A DNA stretch of 64,000 bases from a bacterium YEK0313 (GTDB lineage Bacteria; Pseudomonadota; Alphaproteobacteria; Rhizobiales; Phreatobacteraceae), in contig CCMO02000001.1 of assembly GCA_000751295.2 (NCBI GenBank), positions 124,001 through 188,000 on the forward strand, given 5' to 3'. Shown piece by piece: positions 32,451 to 41,482 of the stretch. The notes below the pieces were generated by a model. It ran no database searches. It was not told the origin of the DNA and was given only the letters and a program-made list of their open reading frames with translations. The translations under genes and the position numbers were made by a program. The first letter of the stretch is position 1, and each line of letters begins with the position of its first letter.

Positions 32451-33887
32451 ATGACCGTTCATCGTGCCTATATCGACGGCGAGTGGGTTGCGACCGGCCT
32501 CACCTTTCCGATCATCAATCCCTCCGACGGATCGGTGACCGGCCATGTCGCCCGCTGCGGCGCGGCCGAGGTCGACCGGGCGGTCAGGGCCGGGCATGCC
32601 GCGCGGGCCGGGGCCTGGGGCGCCACCGAAGCCGCCGAGCGCGGCCGGCTGATGAGTCGCCTCGCCGCCCTGATCCGGCGCGACGGCGAGGAGTTGGCGC
32701 GGCTCGAGAGCGAGGATGTCGGCAAGCCGCTGGCGCTCGCCCGGTCCGATGTCGGCGTCTGCGCCCGCTATTTCGAATATTATGCCGGCGCCGCCGACAA
32801 GGTGCACGGCGACACCATTCCGTTCCAGAACGGCTACACCGTCATGACGGTCTACGAGCCGCACGGCGTCACCGGCCATATCGTGCCGTGGAACTATCCC
32901 CTGCAGATGACCGGACGCTCGGTCGCGCCGGCGCTCGCCATGGGCAATGCCATCGTGCTGAAGCCGGCCGAGGACACCTGCCTCACCGCCCTCGCGCTGG
33001 CCCGCCTCGCCGAGGAAGCGGGCTTTCCCAAGGGCGCGTTCAACGTCGTGACGGGCTTCGGCGAGGAGGCCGGCGCAGCCCTCGCGAGCCATCCCGGCAT
33101 CGGCCATATCAGCTTCACCGGCTCCCACGAGGTCGGCGTGCTGATCCAGGCCGCCGCCGCGCGCAACACCATTCCGGTCACGCTGGAGCTCGGCGGCAAG
33201 TCGCCGCAGGTGGTGTTCGCCGATGCCGATCTCGACGAGGCCGCAGCCACCATCGTCAAGGCGATCACGCAGAATGCCGGGCAGACCTGCAGCGCCGGCT
33301 CGCGCGTGCTGGTGGAAGAACGCATCTACGACAGCTTCACGGCCGATCTCGCCGGCCGCTTCCGCGCCCTGCGCGTCGGCTCGGCCGCGCAGGACCTCGA
33401 CCTCGGGCCGCTCGTCAACGCCAAGCAGAAACAGCGGGTCGACACCTTTCTCGCCATGGCCCGCCGCGACGGGCTGCCGATCCTCGCCGAGGGCGCCTTT
33501 GCCGGCAACGTGCCGCAGGACGGCTTCTACGTGAAGCCGACGCTGATCGGCGACGTGCCGCCCGACCATCCGCTGGCCCAGCAGGAGGTGTTCGGCCCGG
33601 TTCTGGTGGCCATGCGCGTCAAGGACGAGGAGGAGGCCGCGGCGATCGCCAACGGCACGCCCTTCGGCCTCGTCGCGGGCGTGTGGACGCGCGACATGGG
33701 CCGCGGCCTGAGGCTCGCGCACAAGATCCGCTCGGGGCAGATCTTCATCAACAATTACGGCGCGGGCGGCGGTGTCGAGCTGCCCTTCGGCGGGGTCAAG
33801 GGATCCGGCCACGGCCGGGAGAAGGGCTTCGAGGCGCTTTACGGCTTTGCGGCAACGAAGACGGTCGCCATCAAGCACGGGCTGTGA
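32451..33887 (+). CDS. NAD(P)-dependent aldehyde dehydrogenase
   Basis: A 478-residue ALDH-superfamily enzyme that oxidises an aldehyde to an acid. It contains 'VPWNYPLQMTGRSVAPALA' (Asn near residue 146), the cofactor-site 'FTGSHEVGVLI', the catalytic Glu in 'TLELGGKSPQVVF', and the catalytic Cys in 'NAGQTCSAGSR' (near residue 280). The C-terminal 'PFGGVKGSGHGREKGFEAL' is canonical. It follows the transporter genes directly, so it probably acts on a compound imported or formed from them. Substrate specificity cannot be read from the sequence. Confidence 0.93.
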   Translation: MTVHRAYIDGEWVATGLTFPIINPSDGSVTGHVARCGAAEVDRAVRAGHAARAGAWGATEAAERGRLMSRLAALIRRDGEELARLESEDVGKPLALARSDVGVCARYFEYYAGAADKVHGDTIPFQNGYTVMTVYEPHGVTGHIVPWNYPLQMTGRSVAPALAMGNAIVLKPAEDTCLTALALARLAEEAGFPKGAFNVVTGFGEEAGAALASHPGIGHISFTGSHEVGVLIQAAAARNTIPVTLELGGKSPQVVFADADLDEAAATIVKAITQNAGQTCSAGSRVLVEERIYDSFTADLAGRFRALRVGSAAQDLDLGPLVNAKQKQRVDTFLAMARRDGLPILAEGAFAGNVPQDGFYVKPTLIGDVPPDHPLAQQEVFGPVLVAMRVKDEEEAAAIANGTPFGLVAGVWTRDMGRGLRLAHKIRSGQIFINNYGAGGGVELPFGGVKGSGHGREKGFEALYGFAATKTVAIKHGL

Positions 33888-33916
33888 GCCCCTCTTGCCA
33901 ACCTGAAGGAGAGATC

Positions 33917-34666
33917 ATGCGTCTGAACAACAAGGTCGCCATCGTCACCGGGGCCGGCGGCGGCTTCGGCGAAGGCATTGCCAAGCGCTTTGCCGAAGAG
34001 GGCGCGGCCGTCGCCGTCGTGGATCTGCGCGGCGACGCCGCCGAGCGGGTGGCGCGCGAGATCGGCGGCAAGGCCATCGCCATCACCGCCGACGTCTCGG
34101 CGGGCAGCGACGTCGCGCGCGTGGTCGACGAGACGGTCAAGCGCCTCGGAACGCCACAGATCCTCGTCAACAATGCCGGGGTGACGCACAAGAACCAGCC
34201 GATCATGCAGGTGACCGAGGCCGATTTCGACCGGGTCTTCGCCGTCAACGTCAAGTCGATCTTCCATTTCGTGCGCGCGACCGCGCCGGTCATGCGCGAC
34301 AATGGCGGCGGCGTGATCCTCAACGTCGGCTCGACCGCGGGCCTGAGGCCACGGCCGGGCCTGACCTGGTACAACGCCTCGAAGGGCGCGGCGAACCTGG
34401 CGTCCAAGTCGCTCGCCGTCGAGCTGGCCCCGTGGAAGATCCGGGTCAATGCGATCTGCCCGGTCATGGGCGAGACCGGCCTTCTCGAAGCCTTCATGGG
34501 CGTCCCCGACACGCCCGAGAACCGCGCCAGGTTCGTCGCGACCATTCCGCTCGGCCGCATGTCGCGCCCTGCCGACATTGCCAACGCCGCACTCTATCTC
34601 GCCTCCGACGAGGCCGAATTCATCACCGGCGTCGAATTCCCCGTTGACGGCGGCCGAACCGTCTGA
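33917..34666 (+). CDS. Short-chain dehydrogenase/reductase (SDR)
   Basis: A 249-residue classical SDR. Cofactor motif 'TGAGGGFGEGI' near residue 11, Asp at the end of the second strand ('VAVVDLRG', suggesting NAD preference), 'NNAG' near residue 86, catalytic Ser in 'NVGSTAG', and Tyr-x-x-x-Lys in 'WYNASKGAAN'. The C-terminus ends in 'FITGVEFPVDGGRTV'. A strong AAGGAGAG ribosome site precedes the ATG by six bases. In the operon it could oxidise an alcohol or hydroxyacyl-type intermediate before or after the aldehyde dehydrogenase step. Confidence 0.94.
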   Translation: MRLNNKVAIVTGAGGGFGEGIAKRFAEEGAAVAVVDLRGDAAERVAREIGGKAIAITADVSAGSDVARVVDETVKRLGTPQILVNNAGVTHKNQPIMQVTEADFDRVFAVNVKSIFHFVRATAPVMRDNGGGVILNVGSTAGLRPRPGLTWYNASKGAANLASKSLAVELAPWKIRVNAICPVMGETGLLEAFMGVPDTPENRARFVATIPLGRMSRPADIANAALYLASDEAEFITGVEFPVDGGRTV

Positions 34667-34735
34667 CCTCCAAACGCGGGCGGCGGCCGTGCCGCCGCGC
34701 CGTCCCTCACGCATGTCCACCAGAGAAACGAGACC

Positions 34736-35590
34736 ATGACCGTCGACATCGACCATCTGAGAACCTGGATCGGCCGCTCGGAGGTCAGCGAGGACATCGT
34801 CACCCCCCGCCTCGTCGCCGAATACCAGGCGACCTTCGAGACCTGCCTTGCACCGGTCGGCGCGGGCGAGGCGCCCCTCGCGCTGCAATGGTGCCTCGCG
34901 CCGCCGATCGCGCCGATGAGCCTGCTCGGCCCGGACGGCCATCCCTCGCGCGGAGGCTTCCTGCCACCGGTGCCGCTGCCGAACCGGATGTGGGCCGGCG
35001 GCACGATCGAAACACGCGGCCCGCTGAAGGTCGGCGACCGCGTCGAAAAGCACTCGGTGATCGAGGACGTCACCATGAAGGAGGGCCGATCGGGGCCGCT
35101 CTGCTTCGTCGCGGTGCGCCACACCTATGACGGCGGCCGCGGCCCGGCGGTGATCGAGCGGCACGACATCGTCTACCGCGATGCCGCCAAGGCCCCCGAA
35201 GCCCCGGCCGGCGCCGCGGCCGCACCGCCTCCGGCCGCGCGCCAGGCGGACCTTGCCTGGACCGTCGCGGCGACACCGGTCCTGCTGTTCCGCTATTCCG
35301 CCATGACCTTCAACGGGCACCGCATCCACTACGACTTTCCCTATGTCACCGAGACCGAAGGCTATCGTGGATTGGTGGTGCACGGCCCGATCCAGGCTAC
35401 GCTCCTGTTCAATCTCGTCTCCGTGCTCGGCGGCCGCCCGCCCGCAAGCTTCCGCTATCGCGGCCTGTCGCCGCTGATCGCGGGCTCTGCCTTCCGCATC
35501 GCCGGCACGCGGGGCTCCGACGGCACGCTGGCCGCCTGGACCGAAGATGCCGGCGGCCGGATCTGCATGGAGGCCGAAGCGCGGCCCTGA
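34736..35590 (+). CDS. Hot-dog fold hydratase/dehydratase (HTD2 / mesaconyl-CoA hydratase-like)
   Basis: A 284-residue protein with an N-terminal MaoC-like (FAS1-type dehydratase) hot-dog domain and a second hot-dog domain with the catalytic-type segment 'NGHRIHYDFPYVTETEG' followed by 'GLVVHGPIQATLL'. This layout is that of mesaconyl-C4-CoA/itaconyl-CoA hydratases and 3-hydroxyacyl-thioester dehydratase type 2. It implies that the operon's pathway includes a CoA- or ACP-thioester hydration. No CoA-transferase or ligase gene is present in the operon, so activation must happen elsewhere. Start 34736 has an AGAAACGAGACC leader. Confidence 0.88.
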   Translation: MTVDIDHLRTWIGRSEVSEDIVTPRLVAEYQATFETCLAPVGAGEAPLALQWCLAPPIAPMSLLGPDGHPSRGGFLPPVPLPNRMWAGGTIETRGPLKVGDRVEKHSVIEDVTMKEGRSGPLCFVAVRHTYDGGRGPAVIERHDIVYRDAAKAPEAPAGAAAAPPPAARQADLAWTVAATPVLLFRYSAMTFNGHRIHYDFPYVTETEGYRGLVVHGPIQATLLFNLVSVLGGRPPASFRYRGLSPLIAGSAFRIAGTRGSDGTLAAWTEDAGGRICMEAEARP

Positions 35591-35697
35591 GCACCGCCGC
35601 CCTCTCCTTCGAACGCCGCATCGGGCCACCGGATGCGACCGCCAGAGCCAAGGCACAGGTGGAACGAGGCAACGACAAACGGCTTACGAGGAAACAC

Positions 35698-36681
35698 ATG
35701 TCCAACGATCTGATGTCCATCTCACGCCGCAACATGCTGATGGGCGGCGCCGCCGCCGGCGCCCTGGGCCTGATCCGGCCGGACGCCGCTTTCGCCCGCG
35801 CGCCGATGATCGGCACCCCCGCCCCCTATTTCTACCGCTTCAAGCTCGGCGATGCCGAGGCGACCATCGTCTCCGACGGCACGCTGCCGCTCGGCGACCC
35901 CGCGACCAACTTCACCGGCCTGACACCGGCCGAGATGAACCGGCAGCTCACCGACAATTTCCTGCCGACTTCCAACGCCGTGCTGGAGCAGAACATCCTG
36001 ATCCTCAATACCGGCGACCGGCTGGTGCTGTTCGACACCGGCATGGGCATTTCCAAGCTGTTCGGGCCGAGCACCGGCAAGCTGCTGCAGACGATGAAGC
36101 AGGCCGGCATCGATCCGAAGGACATCGACGCCGTGGTGATGAGCCACGCCCATGTCGACCATTGCGGCGGCTGCGTCGCCCAGGACGGCTCGCGCTATTT
36201 CCCCAACGCGCAGTACTATATTTCCCAGATCGACTTCGATTTCTGGACCGACGAGAAGAATCTCAACGGTCCCCTGAAGTCCTTCGTCGAGGTCGCCAGA
36301 CACAATCTCCTGCCCAACCGCGACCGCATGGTGTTCTTCCGCGACGGCCAGGAATTCCTGCCCGGCATCCAGGCGATCTCGGCTCCCGGCCATACCGCAG
36401 GCCACACGATCTTCATGATCCAGTCCGGCGGCAAGCAGCTCTGCTACATCGGCGATCTGACGCATCATCCGGTGCTGCTGATGGAAAAGCCGCTGACCGA
36501 GTTCGCCTATGATTCCGACCCCAAACAGTCGGCGCAGACGCGGGTGAAGATGCTGACCACGCTTGCGGCCAACCGCACGCCGATCCTCGCCTATCACTTC
36601 GCCTGGCCGGGCATCGGGCACGTCGCCAAGGCGGGCGAAGGTTTTCGCTACTTCCCGCAAGGAATGGTGATGGAGATGTGA
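35698..36681 (+). CDS. Exported MBL-fold metallo-hydrolase with Tat-like signal
   Basis: A 327-residue metallo-beta-lactamase-fold protein. The N-terminus 'SISRRNMLMGGAAAGALGL' is a twin-arginine-type signal with cleavage near Ala-Phe-Ala. The metal motif 'SHAHVDHCGG' (HxHxDH) is near residue 145, a further His is in 'SAPGHTAGHTIFM', and Asp in 'IGDLTHH'. This resembles quorum-quenching lactonase-like and related MBL hydrolases exported to the periplasm. It is the last gene of the operon, 107 bases after the hydratase, with a GAGGAAA ribosome site. It may produce the compound taken up by the transporter. The substrate is unknown. Confidence 0.9.
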   Translation: MSNDLMSISRRNMLMGGAAAGALGLIRPDAAFARAPMIGTPAPYFYRFKLGDAEATIVSDGTLPLGDPATNFTGLTPAEMNRQLTDNFLPTSNAVLEQNILILNTGDRLVLFDTGMGISKLFGPSTGKLLQTMKQAGIDPKDIDAVVMSHAHVDHCGGCVAQDGSRYFPNAQYYISQIDFDFWTDEKNLNGPLKSFVEVARHNLLPNRDRMVFFRDGQEFLPGIQAISAPGHTAGHTIFMIQSGGKQLCYIGDLTHHPVLLMEKPLTEFAYDSDPKQSAQTRVKMLTTLAANRTPILAYHFAWPGIGHVAKAGEGFRYFPQGMVMEM

Positions 36682-36684
36682 CAT

Positions 36685-36700
36685 CGGCGGGCGCCCGCCG
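36685..36700. other. GC palindrome just after the catabolic operon
   Basis: CGGCGGGCGCCCGCCG is a perfect 16-base palindrome (6-bp stem, 4-base loop) three bases after the last stop codon of the operon. The absence of a T-tract makes it at best a Rho-dependent or 3'-stabilising structure. The following ~270 bases are GC-rich with no recognised gene. Confidence 0.35.
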
Positions 36701-36978
36701 GGCATGGCTTCGGCGCGTCCGCGCCGGAGCCGGGGGGACGATCGGGCCGTCCGCCGCAGCGGAGCGCCCCCCGCCATGCGAAACAGCGCGGAGCCCGGAT
36801 GGTCGGCGCGTGGGTCCGCAGGGCTTCGGCGCCGATCTGCCGCGGTCAGCCGCGGGCCGGCTCGCCCGCTGTGACTGAATGGTTTTTCGAGCCGGGATCG
36901 GCCAAAGCCCATTGATCGGAATCGCCCTATCTCTTATCGTGGAAATAGATCCATTATAGAAGAAAGGCCCAATGGTCC

Positions 36979-37290
36979 GTGGCACCGCGTGTCGGCCGTT
37001 CGACCAAGACCGGGCACAATGGCGGCCCGCCCCTCGACGATTATGAAGGCCCGCCCTGGGGCAAGGGCGACCCTCACCGCTTTCTCCATTGGAAACGCGC
37101 CCATGCCGAGGCCTGGCGCAAGGTCCCAGCCGATATCGTGCGCTTCAGGACCGACAAGGCGGACCGTCTCGGACTGACCTACGAGGAATATGCGCTGGAG
37201 ATCCTGGAGCGCGGTCGGCACCTGCAGGTCGAGGACGCCGAACGCATCGCCGAAATCAAGGCGGCCCGCCGCCGGCGGCGAACGCGCTGA
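36979..37290 (+). CDS. Conserved small hypothetical protein ('GHNGGPP' type)
   Basis: A 103-residue basic protein with a GTG start. It begins with 'KTGHNGGPPLDDYEGPPWGK', a motif common in small uncharacterised proteins of Rhizobiales and their phages. A helical segment with 'RFLHWKRAHAEAWRKVP' and 'LTYEEYALEILERGRHLQ' follows, and the end is Arg-rich. An AT-rich patch (about 36925-36965) precedes it, probably a promoter. The 3' end overlaps the convergent LysR gene by 35 bases. No function was recognised. Confidence 0.72.
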   Translation: MAPRVGRSTKTGHNGGPPLDDYEGPPWGKGDPHRFLHWKRAHAEAWRKVPADIVRFRTDKADRLGLTYEEYALEILERGRHLQVEDAERIAEIKAARRRRRTR

Positions 37291-38200
37291 CGCGCGATGG
37301 AAGGCGGGCAGCGGCGAGGACCTGATCGCGCAGCCAGCCATTGGCCGGATCGGCATCGGCGCGGACGTGCCAGTAGAGGCAGACCTCGTAGGGCTGAACG
37401 TCGACGGGAAAGCCGAGGACCTGGTTGCTGAAACGCCGGTTGAGAAGGACAGCGTGACGTTCGGGCATCGTCAGGATGAGATCGGTCTCGGCCACGACCT
37501 GGCAGGCCGCGAAATAGCTCTGGCAGCGCAGCCTTACGCGGCGGCCAAGGTCGAGGCGGCCGAGTTCGAAATCCTCGGCCGTCTGTCCGCGGCGGCGCTG
37601 GGACACCGCGACATGTTGCTCGGCAAGATAGGCCGCAAGGTCGAGATCCTCGCCGACGCGCGGATGGCGGCGGCGGGCGATGACGGCGAGGCTCTCGCTG
37701 CCGATCGTCTGCCGACGGATCTCCGCGGGCAGTGGCAACGGCACGTCGACGGCAAGATCGAGCGTGCCGGCGGCGAGCGCCGCGCCAAGATCGCGACGGC
37801 CGGCCCGGACCACGGCGATGTCGATGCCGGGAGCATCGCGCGCGATCCGGCCCATCAGGCCCGGTAGGATGATGCCCTCCCGTACGTCCCGGATGCCGAT
37901 GGTAAAACGTCGGACGGCGCGCGCCGGCTCGAAACCGCCGGTCGCCGCGAGCGTTGCCTCCAGCTCGCGCAACGATCGGCGCATCGGCTCGGCCATCCGG
38001 CGCGCCACGGGCGTCGGCGCCATGTCCCGGCCGTGACGGAGAAACAAGGGATCACCGATGAGTTGTCGCAGGCGGGCCAGCGCGTGGCTGACCGCCGGTT
38101 GCGACAGGTTCAAGCGCTCACTCGCGCGCGTGATACTGCCTTCGGCATAGATCATATCGAAGACGACGAGGAGGTTCAGGTCCACCCTGGAAAGATGCAC
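37256..38200 (-). CDS. LysR-type regulator (NodD/NahR-like subgroup)
   Basis: A 314-residue LysR regulator with the 'MHLSRVDLNLLVVFDMIYAE' opening and HTH 'RLNLSQPAVSHALARLRQLI' characteristic of the NodD/NahR-like branch. The co-inducer domain follows from about residue 90. It is divergent from a DUF2855 gene with 116 bases between, containing a small dyad. It may regulate that gene and itself. Its 3' end overlaps the convergent small gene by 35 bases. The inducer is unknown. Confidence 0.92.
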   Translation of the reverse strand: MHLSRVDLNLLVVFDMIYAEGSITRASERLNLSQPAVSHALARLRQLIGDPLFLRHGRDMAPTPVARRMAEPMRRSLRELEATLAATGGFEPARAVRRFTIGIRDVREGIILPGLMGRIARDAPGIDIAVVRAGRRDLGAALAAGTLDLAVDVPLPLPAEIRRQTIGSESLAVIARRRHPRVGEDLDLAAYLAEQHVAVSQRRRGQTAEDFELGRLDLGRRVRLRCQSYFAACQVVAETDLILTMPERHAVLLNRRFSNQVLGFPVDVQPYEVCLYWHVRADADPANGWLRDQVLAAARLPSRVSAFAAGGGPP

Positions 38201-38213
38201 GTTGTTTATTCCC

Positions 38214-38225
38214 GTTCATGCGAAC
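38214..38225. promoter_or_regulatory. Small dyad between the LysR and DUF2855 genes
   Basis: GTTC-N4-GAAC lies 14 bases upstream of the LysR start codon and is flanked by ATT...AAT. It is short, but it is placed where an autoregulatory LysR site is expected in a divergent promoter. Confidence 0.35.
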
Positions 38226-38316
38226 AATGCATTTCCTTCATGATACCTGCCCCCCCTAAACTTGCACAGCGCGATGGCGATCATGCCGCCGGCCGCGCCG
38301 GAGCGGGGACGGGCTC

Positions 38317-39456
38317 ATGGATCTCGATACGGCTGGTAGGCCGCAGGCGCGGCAGGGCGAAGGCGAGTTCAGCAGGTTCCGCGTCGGCCGGAGCGATCTT
38401 AGCCAGTGGTCGTGGGAGCGCGGCCCCACCCCCGATGCCAATCGTCTGACAGATGGCGAAATCCTGGTCGCGACGGACAAGTTCGCCTTCACCGCCAACA
38501 ACATCACCTATGGCCGGCTCGGCGAGCCGATGCCCTTTGCCCGGTTCTTTCCCGCGGGGGACGGCTGGCAGTCCATCCCGGTCTGGGGCTTTGCGACGAT
38601 CGTCGCCTCGCGCGCCGCCGGACTCGGCGTCGGCCAGCGGATCTACGGTTTCCTGCCGATGGCCTCGCATCTGCAGTTGCGGCCGGAGCATCTCCGCGGC
38701 ACACGCTTCGTCGATGGCGTGGTTCACCGGCAAGGCCTGCCGCCGACCTACAACGAATATGTGCTGACCGATCGCGCCGGCCCGGACGAGGCCGACGAAG
38801 ACCTGCACCTGGTGCTGCGGCCGCTGTTCAGCCTGTCCTTCTTCTGTGCGGCCTACCTCGCCCAGGAACAGGGTTTCGGCGCCCGGCGCATCGTCATCTC
38901 CAGCGCCTCCAGCAAGACCGCGCTCGGCCTTGCCCTGCTCGTCAACCGCTCGATGCTCGACGCCTGCGAGGTGGTCGGCCTGACCTCGGCCGGTCATGTC
39001 GGCTTCGTGCGGCGCCACGGCGCCTATGACGCGGTGCTGCCCTATGCGGAGATCGCGACGCTGTCGGCCGTACCGACTGTCTATGTCGACATCGCCGGCA
39101 ATGCGGCGGTCCGGCGGGCCGTGCACCACCATCTCGGCCCGCTCCTCAGGCACAGCGCACGGGTCGGCTTCACCCATTGGGAAACGCTCGACGACCGCAC
39201 CGAGGCGGAACCCCTGCCCGGACCGCCGCCCACCCTCTTCTTCACTGCCGACCATATTATCGCGCGCCGCCGGGAATGGGGTGCCGACGGCCTGAAATCC
39301 AAGCTCGCCGACGCCTGGCAGGTCTTTGCCGGCGAAGCCGCCGCCTGGCTCACGATCGACAAGGCCGCCGGACATGCCGCCGTCGAGCGCGTCTACCGCG
39401 CGGTGCTGGACGGCCGCGTGCCGCCCGACAAGGCTCACATCCTGTCGATCAGTTGA
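38317..39456 (+). CDS. DUF2855 family protein (MDR-like)
   Basis: A 379-residue protein matching DUF2855, a family distantly resembling medium-chain dehydrogenase/reductases. It contains 'ILVATDKFAFTANNITYGRL', 'FPAGDGWQSIPVWGFATIV' and 'VISSASSKTALGLA' in the position of the nucleotide-binding turn. Typical MDR zinc ligands are not apparent. Members are uncharacterised; an oxidoreductase acting on fatty-acyl or related substrates is possible but unproven. Divergent from a LysR gene, which probably controls it. Start at 38317 is the first ATG and follows GGGGACGGG. Confidence 0.88.
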   Translation: MDLDTAGRPQARQGEGEFSRFRVGRSDLSQWSWERGPTPDANRLTDGEILVATDKFAFTANNITYGRLGEPMPFARFFPAGDGWQSIPVWGFATIVASRAAGLGVGQRIYGFLPMASHLQLRPEHLRGTRFVDGVVHRQGLPPTYNEYVLTDRAGPDEADEDLHLVLRPLFSLSFFCAAYLAQEQGFGARRIVISSASSKTALGLALLVNRSMLDACEVVGLTSAGHVGFVRRHGAYDAVLPYAEIATLSAVPTVYVDIAGNAAVRRAVHHHLGPLLRHSARVGFTHWETLDDRTEAEPLPGPPPTLFFTADHIIARRREWGADGLKSKLADAWQVFAGEAAAWLTIDKAAGHAAVERVYRAVLDGRVPPDKAHILSIS

Positions 39457-39736
39457 GCCAGATCCGGCCCAGGCGATTCCGCGGGGGGCCTGCTGCCCCT
39501 CTTGCCGCCTCGCTTCCCCCAAGCCATCCAGGCGCCGTTCCTACGGTCCGCGCGCGATAGCGGCGGCCGCAGCCATGCGCAGGCCCGATGCCTGCCGGCA
39601 ACGTCCGATCGCGGCCGGCCCGCCCATCCACCTCAACACGGACCGCGTTGTGATCTTGCGATCATGCATGACATGATGCGGCGCGCGCACCGCAGTTCTC
39701 TGCATTGCTTTCGACCTCGCACCTATTCAGCAGGAG

Positions 39737-41482
39737 TTGCGGCCGAGCATTCGTCCTCTTTCACCACCGAACACGCGAGCGCCTCCTTTGAACGGATTGA
39801 CGTCTCAGCCCGCACCGCTGTCGTGGTTCACGCAATCGACGCAGAAATACACGCCGCAGATCATCGAAGTCATGGTGGCGGCGATCGTCCTTCGGCTGCT
39901 CGGCCTCGTCCAGCCGTTCGTGCTCCAAACCATCATCGATCGTGTTCTGCCATTTCAGCGTGAGGCCACCCTCCTTCTCATCGTCGCCATTCTCGTTCTG
40001 ACGACACTGTTCTCCGCCGGCCTCGATGCGATCGCCAGCTATCTCGGCAATCACATGGCGATCCATCTCACTGGCGAGCTCGGAGAGCGCATCTTTCAGC
40101 ACGTGTTCAATCTTCCATTGCGCTATTTGCAACGATGGCAGGTCGGCGAAACGCTCACCAGGATCGGCGAGATCGACACGGTCCGCCGCTTCCTGACCGG
40201 CACAGTGTCCGCCATCGCACTGGATGTCGCCTTTGCCATCATCTATATCGCCGCGCTTCTTTCCATCAGCCCTGCCCTGACGCTCATCGTCATCATCATG
40301 CTCCCGCTGCAGGTTGTTGCTTTCGGGATGATCGGCCCCTTCGTCCGACGTCGCATGCAGACGGCCTTTCTGGCCGAAGCCCGCCATCAATCGCGGCTGG
40401 TCGAAAGTCTGGGCAACATCGTCACGGCAAAGGCACTTGCGTCGGAAGGCGCTCATGTCGGCCGTCTTCAGAAGACGCTGACGGAAAGCCTTGCCGCAGA
40501 CTTTCGGGTCTCCAAGCTTCACATCCTCAATGGCTTCGTCGGAAACCTTCTCAGCAACGGCTCGGTCATCCTCATCATTTTTTTTGGATCACGGCTGGTG
40601 CTCCAAGGTGAAATTACACTTGGCCAGCTGATCGCGTTTCACCTTCTCGCCGAGAAGGTTTCCGGCCCGATCTTCTCGCTGTCCTCCGCCTGGGAGCAGT
40701 GGCAGGCTCTGAGGATCGCCCGGCTAAGGCTCGGCGATCTGCTCAACGAGCCGTCCGAAACGGAGGTCGCCAAGCCCGTGCTTCAGGTCACTGGCCCGCT
40801 GCACCTCGATGTGCGCGGCCTTTCGTTCGGCTACGCGCCAGATCAACCTGTCATCCGGGACATGTCAGTCGACATCCGGCCGGACCGACCAACCCTCATC
40901 ATCGGCGATTCCGGCTGCGGAAAATCCACTTTCGCCAAACTCCTGAGCGGCCTCTATACCCCGGACAGGGGCGGCATCGATGCCAATGGCCGCCGGCTGG
41001 CGGACTGTGATCCGCTGAGCGTCCGGCGAACGATCGCCTATCTGCCGCAAGAACCCGTCCTGTTCGCCGGCACAATTCTCGACAATCTGATGCTCGCCAA
41101 ACCGGACGCAAGCGGCGCCGAGATTGCGAAGGCCCTGGTCGACAGCGCAAGCGACCGCTTCATCGCGAAACTGCCGCAAGGGCTCGACACGGATGTCGGC
41201 GAAGGCGGCGGCCATCTCTCCGGCGGACAGCGTCAACGCATCGCCCTGGCGCGTTCGCTGCTGAGCGATCCCTGCGCCCTCATTCTTGACGAACCGACGA
41301 GCGCGCTGGACGCGGGCTCGGCGGATGTCGTCGTCGAAACGCTCAAGCGGCTGGCGCCGCGGAAAACGTTGATTGTCATTACGCACAATTCCGACCTGCT
41401 CGGCGAGAATGTCGAGCTCATCGATCTGAGCCAGCCGGAGCAGTATCGCCACGACAGGCCCGCGGAGCATTTCCCCCGATGA
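39737..41482 (+). CDS. Type I secretion ABC transporter (HlyB-like, no peptidase domain)
   Basis: An up to 581-residue fused permease-ATPase. Six membrane segments occupy about residues 45-300; the nucleotide-binding domain has Walker A 'GDSGCGKSTFAKLLSGLYTP', signature 'LSGGQRQRIALARSLL', and Walker B 'ALILDEPTSALD'. 'RIFQHVFNLPLRYLQRWQVG' is typical of the HlyB/peptidase-containing branch, but no C39 or C39-like N-terminal domain is present. The start is uncertain: the frame opens with TTG at 39737, directly after AGGAG with no spacing, and later TTG codons are also possible. It overlaps the HlyD gene by four bases. It should export the small glycine-rich peptide encoded at 43471. Confidence 0.88.
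   Translation: MRPSIRPLSPPNTRAPPLNGLTSQPAPLSWFTQSTQKYTPQIIEVMVAAIVLRLLGLVQPFVLQTIIDRVLPFQREATLLLIVAILVLTTLFSAGLDAIASYLGNHMAIHLTGELGERIFQHVFNLPLRYLQRWQVGETLTRIGEIDTVRRFLTGTVSAIALDVAFAIIYIAALLSISPALTLIVIIMLPLQVVAFGMIGPFVRRRMQTAFLAEARHQSRLVESLGNIVTAKALASEGAHVGRLQKTLTESLAADFRVSKLHILNGFVGNLLSNGSVILIIFFGSRLVLQGEITLGQLIAFHLLAEKVSGPIFSLSSAWEQWQALRIARLRLGDLLNEPSETEVAKPVLQVTGPLHLDVRGLSFGYAPDQPVIRDMSVDIRPDRPTLIIGDSGCGKSTFAKLLSGLYTPDRGGIDANGRRLADCDPLSVRRTIAYLPQEPVLFAGTILDNLMLAKPDASGAEIAKALVDSASDRFIAKLPQGLDTDVGEGGGHLSGGQRQRIALARSLLSDPCALILDEPTSALDAGSADVVVETLKRLAPRKTLIVITHNSDLLGENVELIDLSQPEQYRHDRPAEHFPR

Noticed and set aside
36682..36978. Possible small gene in the GC-rich gap after the MBL hydrolase
   Set aside because: Open frames exist on both strands but are Arg/Pro-rich without start signals or similarity; composition is that of non-coding GC-rich spacer with palindromes.
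39675..39736. Remnant of a C39 peptidase-like domain upstream of the ABC transporter
   Set aside because: About 20 codons after a stop read like protein, but they are too short and lack a catalytic Cys motif; similarity to a C39 domain could not be supported.
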